From Chromobotia macracanthus (lineage: Eukaryota; Chordata; Actinopteri; Cypriniformes; Botiidae): DNA of 64,000 bases. Position 1 is the stretch's first letter, and the number at the start of each line of letters is the position of its first letter. A program made the position numbers and the translations under genes. Below are positions 55,993 through 64,000 of the stretch, in pieces. The notes beneath the pieces were generated by a model that was not told where the DNA came from, ran no database searches, and saw nothing but the letters and a program-made list of their open reading frames with translations. The stretch lies in assembly GCA_036877525.1 (NCBI GenBank), contig JAZGTH010000007.1, positions 13,971,501 to 14,035,500 of the forward strand. The letters are read 5' to 3'.

Positions 55993-58900
55993 CTGAAAAT
56001 AGCCGGAGAAAGATATGTCTAAGAGAGATAGACAGATAAGAACAAGCAGAGTAAGATAAACATCTCTGGTCTTGGTCACTGACCTTTCTTTGACTCCCAG
56101 GCGTCCCATTTGGCCTTGCCAGCAAAGTCTAACATGCCAGGTCGAGCTGGAAGAAACGAGCACACAATGTTTTATAGGCTGCAATTTTGCTTTATTATAT
56201 TTATCAGCTTTTATTTAAATGTTCAGTATAACTCTGGCTAGAATGTTTACAGGTTTTGAGAAAAGCTCACCTGTGTTTACATCTCCTATGGTGGCCTGTT
56301 TGTACAGACTGTAAATCTCCAGCATCTCAGCATCCGATGGTTTCGCTTTCAGCTGTTTCACCTCCTCTGCCGCTTTCTGAAATGCAGCCTACAATACAAC
56401 CGCTTGATCATACAGAACATCTTTTTTTGAGTGTTGAGTAAATATGTAAGGAATACTTGACTTGGTCGTTGAAATATTAGACAAATAATGTATAATTTTC
56501 TGTTTTCACTTTGTCATTATGAGTACTGAGTGTAGATTAATGAGAAATGAATTTAAACGATTGTAGTATCAGGCTGCAACATAACAAAATTGAAAAAGTG
56601 AAGGGTCTGAATTATCTCTGAATGGACTGTAAGTGCCTAATATAATTCTGCTTTGGTTCTACAAGGATATTGTAAACACCAAGATAACTGACTTTCCTAT
56701 CTGAGCTGCCTCAGCGGTCTAACAGCACTCTTCAATGTCAAAGAGATGATGACCAATCAAATCAAAGAAGGTGGGGTTTATGGTCACAGGCACTGACAGT
56801 AAATTCCAGAGATACGCTTTGGTTAACGGTCATAAGGTGCAATATGTAAGCATCTAAACTATATGATAATATTTGACTGACTATATGACAAAAAGCATCC
56901 CCTCTGTAAAACCACCATCCCCCAATACTATATCCTTTATTTTATGAATGCTGTGTATTATGTAAAGCTTAATGTGCAAATACAGTATTAAAATTCTCTA
57001 CTTATTATCATTTACGGTAACTATGGTTTATCTGGTAAAATAACGGTAACTAGCCAATCAGAACTCGGTAAGTAGCAGCGCACCCAAGATATCCTCGCTG
57101 CAGCCTTTAGCACGATTACGTACTGGATCAAATCATTTCTCACACTTTTCAAAATGCCCAAGAGAAAGGTCCAGTGTATGGGTATTGTATGCTCTGTTGC
57201 GTTCCATTCAGAAATAATCACCACTTTCTTTCATTCTTACTGTCCATAAGAGCTTTGGAGCACTGAGAAGAGTGGAACTCAAAAACGGTCACTTGAAACT
57301 CATTTATGAAGGCAATAAGCTTAGTGAAGCTGTGGTTAACAGTAAATTTAGAACAGCTGAGGTGTGTTGTTAGGCTAGACACGAGCGGAGTAAAACCACG
57401 CAAAAGTTGTTCAAAATTTAGTTGTAAAAAAACTTTAATAAAAATGTATATTAATAAAATATACATATATTAATCTGTTAATCTGCCGATAGCCTCAGTG
57501 CAGTGCCCTGACAGAGTGTGGTTGTGCCTTTGGCTATGTGAGTTGGAGTCTCTGCTTGGGGACCTTTCCCAATATAATTTTCCACACCAGCAGTTTAGAG
57601 ATGACACAAAGTGTTGTGTCATCTCTAAACTGCTGGTGTGTGTTCCTGTTTAATGCACTTGTTTCACCATTAAGAATTACAATTTATAAGATTAATGTAG
57701 CCTTATGTAATTCATAACTGTCAATGAGGCAAGACATTGACAAATCTGTTTTCATCTTATTAGATATAAGATTAATAAAGTATGTGCACATATTGTGATT
57801 GATTTGAATGAACTTATTTACAGCTTTCTTGGTAGGAAAATGATTCATAAAACATATGAATATCAGTTGATCCTGTGTTTACATTCTGACACAGATGACA
57901 ATAAAAAGACTGTATCAAAGATATGCTTTGTGGAGGAAAGAACTACAGGGCAAGACAAAAAAATGAATAGAAAGAAAAAGAGAGAAAGTGATGGAGATGA
58001 GAGAGGAAGAGCAGGTAAGGCCAATATGCCCAGAATGGGATTAGTATTTTTACAGTGTGTTCCTCAATTTAACAACAGTACAAACAACTAGCATATAGTC
58101 ATAATACTAATATTGAATAACATTTTTACAACAATTAGTTCTAGTGCTTTAATGTGTCGGAAATGTTCCATAAATGCTGATTTGTAGTATTTCACAAACA
58201 GAATCTGTTATCCTGACAAAACCTGTATGCTACTGCTCACTGACATGGTTTTAAAGTAATCGGCCTTAAAACACTTTGGAAACACACATATGTAGGTCAG
58301 GAGAATCAACATGTGCTCGGGGTCTAGGGGGAAGCTCCATTTCTGGACCTGCATTTATAAAACCTATCTGGGCACCATACAGTCACGCAGGCGTGGCGAT
58401 CTCCTGCAGGCTGGAGCTGATGTTCATCTCTGTGAACGCGTCGTCCCGTGACGCTTACGAGGCGCCCGTCAGCCTCACTGTTAGCGTTGACTCCGATGGA
58501 CTGATCGTTGCTTCGATCCCGTTCGGAGTGGTTGCGTGTAAAGCTGATTACACGTCAAAAGCACCGCAATGAATATTATTGAAATACAAATCTACAGTAT
58601 CTTGAAGTGTCTTTTATTAACATAAATTTATCCGTGACTAAAATAACCTACAGCTGTAGTTCCTAAACGCTCATCTGAGTCATGGTTTCAGATCAACACG
58701 GGCAAGTGACCGCTGTGCCTCACCGTGCAGCCGGAGGTGCGACTGTTTTAAACCCTCGAAACAAAACCGCATGAACGGTGTCCGTGTTTCAGGAAGCTTC
58801 GCTCTGCGCTCACTGAACACAGTCTACTCTGAAATCTCCTCTGAAATCTCCTCTGAAATCTGCTCTGAAATCTCCTCTGAAATCTGCTCTGAAATCTCCT

Positions 58901-60214
58901 CTGAAATCTGCTCTGAAATCTGCTCTGAAATCTGTTCTGAAATCTCCTCTGAAATCTCCTCTGAAATCTGCTCTGAAATCTGCTCTGAAATCTGTTCTGA
59001 AATCTCCTCTGAAATCTCCTCTGAAATCTCCTCTGAAATCTGCTCTGAAATCTGCTCTGAAATCTCCTCTGAAATCTGCTCTGAAATCTGCTCTGAAATC
59101 TGTTCTGAAATCTCCTCTGAAATCTGTTCTGAAATCTGTTCTGAAATCTCCTCTGAAATCTGCTCTGAAATCTGCTCTGAAATCTCCTCTGAAATCTCCT
59201 CTGAAATCTGTTCTGAAATCTGCTCTGAAATCTGCTCTGAAATCTGCTCTGAAATCTGCTCTGAAATCTGCTCTGTAATCTGCTCTGAAATCTGCTCTGA
59301 AATCTCCTCTGAAATCTGTTCTGAAATCTGCTCTGAAATCTGTTCTGAAATCTGTTCTGAAATCTGCTCTGAAATCTGCTCTGAAATCTGCTCTGAAATC
59401 TGCTCTGAAATCTGCTCTGAAATCTCCTCTGAAATCTGTTCTGAAATCTGCTCTGAAATCTGCTCTGAAATCTGCTCTGAAATCTGTTCTGAAATCTGCT
59501 CTGAAATCTGCTCTGAAATCTCCTCTGAAATCTGCTCTGAAATCTCCTCTGAAATCTGCTCTGAAATCTGCTCTGAAATCTCCTCTGAAATCTGTTCTGA
59601 AATCTGTTCTGAAATCTCCTCTGAAATCTCCTCTGAAATCTGCTCTGAAATCTGCTCTGAAATCTGCTCTGAAATCTGCTCTGAAATCTCCTCTGAAATC
59701 TGCTCTGAAATCTCCTCTGAAATCTGCTCTGAAATCTGCTCTGAAATCTGTTCTGAAATCTGTTCTGAAATCTGTTCTGAAATCTCCTCTGAAATCTGCT
59801 CTGAAATCTGCTCTGAAATCTCCTCTGAAATCTGTTCTGAAATCTGCTCTGAAATCTCCTCTGAAATCTGCTCTGTAATCTGCTCTGAAATCTGCTCATG
59901 ACACTCCTCAGACATGTTTGATCTGATACTGACCTCAGACATGTTTGATCTGATACTGACTTCAGACATGTTTGATCTGATACTGACCTCAGACATGTTT
60001 GATCTGATACTGACCTCAGACATGTTTGATCTGATACTGACTTCAGACATGTTTGATCTGATACTGACCTCAGACATGTTTGATCTGATACTGACCTCAG
60101 ACATGTTTGATCTGATACTGACCTCAGACATGTTTGATCTGATACTGACTTCAGACATGGTTTGATCTGATACTGGCCTCAGACATGGTTTGATCTGATA
60201 CTGACCTCAGACAT
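55895..60214 (-). CDS. dbi: Acyl-CoA-binding protein / diazepam-binding inhibitor, four exons
   Basis: Splicing 60,206-60,214, 56,271-56,388, 56,084-56,146 and 55,895-55,992 gives 95 codons. The model begins MSEAAFQKAAEEVKQLKAKP and includes IYSLYKQATIGDVNTARPGM and LDFAGKAKWDAWESKKGIS. Known role: a soluble cytosolic four-helix protein that binds long-chain acyl-CoA esters; processed peptides act on GABA-A receptors in vertebrates. All five ligand contacts are present when numbered without Met: Tyr28, Tyr31, Lys32, Lys54 and Tyr73. After AYI the sequence departs from the family: the usual VEELKxKYG helix is replaced by LMIKTHDRAACLYLYCMVLP. The protein is thus about 8 residues longer than the usual 87, with an abnormal last helix. 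The gene is convergent with sctr, as in human. Exon 1 is tandemly multiplied. Confidence 0.85.
56084..56146 (-). CDS. dbi: dbi exon 3
   Basis: A 63-bp exon bounded by CTTCCAG| and AAAG|GTCAGT on the minus strand. It encodes RPGMLDFAGKAKWDAWESKK, the most conserved ACBP segment, including Lys54. The length equals the recalled vertebrate exon 3. Phase 1 on both sides. Confidence 0.95.
56271..56388 (-). CDS. dbi: dbi exon 2
   Basis: A 118-bp exon bounded by ATTGTAG| and ACACAG|GTGAGC on the minus strand. It encodes AAFQKAAEEVKQLKAKPSDA then EMLEIYSLYKQATIGDVNT. Tyr28, Tyr31 and Lys32 of the acyl-CoA site are here. Phase 0 in, phase 1 out. Confidence 0.95.
56885..57180 (+). mobile_element. hAT-like fragment, second copy
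   Basis: Shares AAAAAGCATCCCCTCTGTAA, TGAATGCTGTGTATTATGTA and ATTAAAATTCTCTACTT with 51,446-51,600. It ends at CACACTTTTCAAAATGCCCA followed by AGAGAAAGG, which looks like the start of a transposase frame (MPKRKV). The rest of any transposase is absent. Confidence 0.5.
57583..57640. repeat. Perfect 27-bp inverted repeat with 4-nt loop
   Basis: The arms start CACACCAGCAGTTTAGAGAT (left, 57,583-57,609) and are fully complementary to 57,614-57,640, separated by AGTG. The element is isolated in dbi intron 1. Confidence 0.95.
58360..58830. other. CpG-rich patch of unknown nature
   Basis: Against an AT-rich background this stretch has many CpGs (GAACGCGTCGTCCCGTGACG, CGAGGCGCCCG, TCGATCCCGTTCGG). 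A plus-strand frame at 58,276-58,572 covers it but resembles no family I know. It could be a CpG island, an alternative dbi promoter or an undefined exon. Confidence 0.3.
58826..59897. repeat. 12-bp minisatellite, TCTGAAATCT(C/G)(C/T) type, about 89 units
   Basis: Near-perfect 12-bp units differ only in the last two bases (CC, GC, GT), plus two units with GTAATC. The period is a multiple of three and lacks stops, so SEICSEIS-, ISEQISEE- and RFQSRFQN-type frames open for over 1 kb on both strands. These are not genes. On the dbi sense strand each unit reads GATTTCAGAGCA or a variant. Confidence 0.97.
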
Positions 60215-60220
60215 GGTTTG
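59905..60220 (-). repeat. Tandem array of dbi exon 1: 12 start-codon plus splice-donor modules
   Basis: Minus-strand units of 27 bp (28 bp for the first two) read ATGTCTGA(G/A) followed by GTCAGTATCAGATCAAAC. ATG positions are 60,214, 60,186, 60,158, 60,131, 60,104, 60,077, 60,050, 60,023, 59,996, 59,969, 59,942 and 59,915. Ten units keep a GT donor; the 60,186 unit has GCCAGT and the last has none. Three units end in TGAA rather than TGAG, both glutamate. Each intact unit thus carries the full coding part of exon 1 (MSE) and its donor. Confidence 0.93.
60206..60214 (-). CDS. dbi: dbi exon 1 coding part (Met-Ser-Glu)
   Basis: ATG TCT GAG followed by GTCAGT. Phase 0 joins GCT of exon 2 to give MSEAAFQKAAEE, as expected for ACBP. 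This is the copy nearest the promoter. Eleven further copies follow, so which one is used is not decidable from sequence. From this ATG, read-through into the next unit ends at TGA within 12 codons, so splicing at this copy's own donor is needed. Confidence 0.75.
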
Positions 60221-60400
60221 ATCGCTTTCTTTCCGCTGGACTCCAGAAACCGCTGTGTGTGACACAATGAAGCGGCGCTCGCGCTTACTGTACCGCCATC
60301 TGTCATGCCCGATTCATTCCATTGGCTGCTTCAACATGTACCGAGCTGACCTGTCCAATCACAACCACGGAATCGTTGAATCTTGTAACTGGACCACAGG
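60221..60400 (-). promoter_or_regulatory. dbi promoter / 5' leader region
   Basis: A CpG-containing segment (GCGGCGCTCGCGC near 60,272) lies just upstream of the first ATG. Two CCAAT-type boxes are present: ATTGG on plus at 60,321 (CCAAT on the dbi strand) and CCAAT on plus at 60,355 (ATTGG on the dbi strand), about 107 and 141 bp upstream of the ATG. No TATA box is evident, as in other vertebrate DBI promoters. The transcription start was not located. Confidence 0.5.
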
Positions 60401-62681
60401 GTCAAGTCAGGGATGCCAGATTTAAATATTGTGCAATTGGCCTTTATTCAGACACAATGCTCACATTGTAACAAAGGTTCTTTTTCACCACTGACGTCTC
60501 CTGGTAATTTATGTCAGATTTGCATTTAGATATTTGAACAAACAAATGGCTTTTTATTTTTATTTAAAGTAATATAACACCGATCCCTAGACCTGTGTTA
60601 TTTGTAGGATATTTACCTTTATCTGTAGGATAGCATAGTGAAGACAGGAAAACAGTTTTATAATGTGGGACTTTGTATATAGTTTAATTTTAGTTCATGT
60701 ATGAAGAAGCTTAAATGTAGGAAGCATAACAGCTGTAATAAATATGATGTTAACCATGACATCAAAGCTCCAAGGCGTGTGTCAAAAAAATAAAATGATT
60801 TTCAGTAAAGCTTTGTATCAATGCTTGATTCGATCAAAATCATGTGATCAAGCTTCATTTCACAGACACCCACATGACTGCTTCATACTCTGATTCAAAG
60901 GTTTAAAAACACGTGACACAGGGCTCGCTCTCATGGGTTGTATTGTGAGAGTTTAGCAGAGTTTATTGTTACAAGTTGTGAGATTTTGTCATGAAACCCA
61001 TTGCAATGAAAGGCCGTTCTGAAATGTGGGAAAACTTTCATTTGATTTTGCCCAATAAGACTAATAATATAGTTGTGAATTTATTTTGATGTGAAGCCTA
61101 ATATTTATGACTTAAATCACACTTGTTATTATGCAATTATTGGACTCAAAGCTATGGTTTAGTGGATTACTTCATAATAACTGCTGAAATGAATTGTGAC
61201 TGATGCAATAGGCAACTGTTGTGTTCTAATTCACATTTTTCATATAATTACCCCAAGTTGCCTAATGCACTCATGGTCAATTGGGATGTCCCGTTCATGT
61301 TGGCATAGTGTCACATTTATTAGGCCTAACTGCATAATTAACAGTAGCCTAATATTTAGTTATTAAGCTTGTTTGCTAAACTGCCGTGTGCAAGGTAGAA
61401 GGCACACCAGCTATTATCAGGGGAAGAAATCAATACATCTCTGCCTATCTTCACCCTAACATGTCATGTCATTTTTCATATATTGTTTTGGAAAGTAGTG
61501 TAATAAGCTGGAAAACGCTGGATAAAGACCTATAGTCCACCGCTCGCCAGCCTACCATGATTTTTTATTTTTTTATTTTTTTTACAGGAATGCCTATAAC
61601 TTTATACATTAGAGAGAAATTATTAATATAATTAATTATTCTTTCTTTCTAAAGTTATTTCTTATTTCTAAAGTTTTTTAAAGTTTTGATTTGCTCCCTT
61701 TTAGTTGGATTATAATAATAAAACTTCATAGATTTTGAGGCCTTTCGTGCAAAGTATGACAGTGCCTGATCCTCTGTCCAAGTTGTAGCTGACAGTCAGG
61801 GTGAAAGCCTGCTTCTCTTTTTAGTTTTAATTTTCAACTATTAGAAAAATTAAGTGCATGCACTTGCATTTATTTATGTCCTCTATTCATGAGTTTTATT
61901 TGTTTATAAACAGGACAAATGTTATCTTTATGTGCAAGGGAACAGATTGTTGTTATTTAATGTGTTGGTCGGTTGTGAAACATTTTGCGACACAGCGCTT
62001 TCCCTCACCTTCACCAGCAAAGGTTCTCGTCGAGCTCTCATTTGAAAAACTTTGCGTAATGAACCTTTTTGTTATACAATTGTGTTAAAAGCTTTGCTGG
62101 TTTATAAAGCTTTACTTTGCCATCGCTACTAAATAAATCTAAATTCCAAAAAGCCAACACACAGTCATAACAGATAATTAATGAACAGGCAGTAGAAAAC
62201 ACTGCAAGTCAGTGAGAAATCAACCAGCAATACCCCACTATGATTGTTTGACATGGTATTGTTTAAATATGGTGGATACAGGAAGTGTGATATGTATTTA
62301 TGAGATTGAATCTTGTGTATCTTATGAATACGTGTTTGGTACAGATTCATGATACATCATATACATGAATGCATGATGTATACAGCTGAAGTAGTTTATA
62401 TAAAGCTGCCTAATAAAAATTAAGTGACTAAAAATCTAAGGAAAAAGTTAAATGACTAAATCTTATAAGTTTACTGTACTGCTTTTTTGATAAAATTTAG
62501 GATTATTTGACATTATTATTATTCCACATTACACTATCCTCACTGTTTGGGGGCCATTTTACAATGTACAGTTTACAATCATGACAGACACCAAAACATG
62601 GTAAACTCTGCCCTTACGCAGCTATATACTATAAATATACTGTTTACAAAAAAACCAAGAAGACAAAGCATAAGAGAAATT
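60401..62681. other. AT-rich intergenic stretch, no gene recognised
   Basis: Only short unrelated frames are present. Poly-T-rich tracts occur near 61,560-61,680. No splice-flanked exon, transposon frame or RNA gene was recognised. Confidence 0.5.
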
Positions 62682-64000
62682 GTGTTATTTAATGCCACCG
62701 TGTTCTCTGTCTGTGTGTTATTTAATGTCCCCGTGTTCTCTGTCTCGTGTTATTTAATGCCCCCGTGTTTTCTGTCTTGTGTTATTTAATGCCCCCGTGT
62801 TCTCTGTCTCGTGTTATTTAATGCCCCCGTGTTCTCTGTCTCGTCTTATTTAATGTCCCCGTGTTCTCTGTCTCGTGTTATTTAATGCCCCCGTCTTCTC
62901 TGTCTCATGTTATTTAATGCCCCCGTGTTCTCTGTCTCGTGTTATTTAATGCCCCCGTGTTCTCTGTCTGTGTGTTATTTAATGTCCCCGTGTTCTCTGT
63001 CTCGTGTTATTTAATGCCCCCGTGTTCTCTGTCTGTGTGTTATTTAATGCCCCCGTGTTCTCTGTCTCGTGTTATTTAATGCCCCCGTGTTCTCTGTCTC
63101 GTGTTATTTAATGCCCCCATGTTCTCTGTCTCGTGTTATTTAATGCCCCCGTGTTCTCTGTCTCGTGTTATTTAATGTCCCCATGTTCTCTGTCTCGTGT
63201 TATTTAATGCCCCCGTGTTCTCTGTCTGGAATTGTTTTATGCCCCCATGTTCTCTGTCTCGCCTTATTTAATGCCCCCGTGTTTTCTGTCTGGCGTTATT
63301 TTATGCCCCCGTGTTTTCTGTCTCGTCTTATTTAATGCCCCCGTGTTCTCTGTCTCGTGTTATTTAATGCCCCCGTGTTTTCAGTCTGTGTGTTATTTAA
63401 TGCCCCCGTGTTCTCTGTCTCGTGTTATTTAATGCCCCCGTGTTCTCTGTCTGGAATTGTTTTATGCCCCCATGTTCTCTGTCTCGCCTTATTTAATGCC
63501 CCGTTTTCTGTCTGGCGTTATTTATCCCGTGTTTTCTGTCTGTTTGTGTCGTTATTTTATGCCCCCGTGTTCTCTGTCTCGTCTTATTTAATGCCCCCGT
63601 GTTTTCTGTCTGGTGTTATTTTATGCCCCCGTGTTCTCTGTCTCGTGTTATTTAATGTCCCCGTGTTCTCTGTCTCGTCTTATTTAATGTCCCCGTGTTC
63701 TCTGTCTCGTCTTATTTAATGTCCCCGTGTTCTCTGTCTTGTGTTATTTAATGCCCCCGTGTTCACTGTCTGTGTGTTATTTAATGCCCCGTGTTCTCTG
63801 TCTCGTGTTATTTTATGCCCCCCGTGTTCTCTGTCTCGTCTTATTTAATGCCCCCGTGTTCTCTGTCTCGTCTTATTTAATGCCCCCGTGTTTTCTGTCT
63901 GGTGTTATTTTATGCCCCCGTGTTCTCTGTCTCATGTTATTTAATGCCCCCGTGTTCTCTGTCTCGTGTTATTTAATGCCCCCGTGTTCTCTGTCTGTGT
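62682..64000. repeat. About 32-bp minisatellite running off the window
   Basis: Roughly 41 units contain TTATTTAATGCCCCCGTGTT and CTCTGTCTCGTG or a variant (TGTCCCCGTG, TTTTATGCC, GTCTGGAATTG, GTCTGTGTG). A longer variant block (GGAATTGTTTTATGCCCCCA through TCTGTCTCGCC) recurs near 63,230 and 63,450, showing block duplication. Frames opening through it (FNAPVFSVSCYLMPPC-like) reflect the repeat, not a gene. Confidence 0.95.

Larger units (their letters stand above)
56389..58825 (-). other. dbi intron 1, proximal part
   Basis: Contains a second copy of the hAT-like fragment (56,885-57,180), a perfect 27-bp hairpin (57,583-57,640) and a CpG-rich patch (about 58,360-58,830). No other exon was recognised. 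Confidence 0.5.

Noticed and set aside
58276..58572. 98-codon open frame in the CpG-rich patch as a novel exon
   Set aside because: Resembles no known family and has no clear bounding splice pair. Kept only as an unexplained CpG-rich patch.
58748..60165. Open frames SEICSEIS, ISEQISEE, RFQSRFQN and MFDLILTSD/MSEVSIRSN repeats
   Set aside because: They are by-products of the 12-bp and 27-bp arrays. Only the MSE of each 27-bp unit has meaning, as dbi exon 1.

Overview
The window looks like nuclear DNA of a ray-finned fish, most likely a teleost. The basis is its vertebrate intron/exon genes, jockey-superfamily LINE remnants, small foldback elements and dispersed repeat types common in teleost genomes. 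The species cannot be fixed from sequence alone. Most long open frames are artefacts of tandem repeats whose units carry no stop codon; only two host genes are supported.

Layout. Positions 1-14.8 kb are AT-rich and intergenic, with two LINE fragments, a probable Ty3/gypsy remnant, a degenerate GCTAGCAT-type repeat and small foldback repeats. Positions 14,805-52,354 (+) hold a complete 13-exon class B1 GPCR gene, read here as the secretin receptor (sctr). Its model is 446 aa, and most exon sizes match those recalled for this family. Intron 5 begins with a minisatellite of 40 CAG|GTAA modules, the first being the real donor of exon 5. Intron 6 contains about 21.2 kb of a roughly 22-24 bp satellite (22,910-44,145) with higher-order structure. 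Intron 10 carries a minus-strand L2-type LINE.

Positions 55,895-60,214 (-) hold a four-exon acyl-CoA-binding protein / diazepam-binding inhibitor gene (dbi), convergent with sctr. DBI and SCTR are also close, convergent neighbours in human, which supports both calls. In dbi the tiny first exon (start codon, three codons, splice donor) has been multiplied into a 12-copy tandem array. A 12-bp array of about 89 copies adjoins it inside intron 1. The last coding exon diverges from the family after the final ligand-binding tyrosine.

Positions 60.4-62.7 kb show nothing recognisable. A roughly 32-bp minisatellite runs from 62,682 off the right edge.

The main observation is that two separate genes here each carry a minisatellite whose unit is an exon-intron boundary, so authentic 5' splice sites have been copied dozens of times. 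A third, giant array lies beside another donor (exon 6). Whether these extra donors or starts are used cannot be judged from sequence alone.
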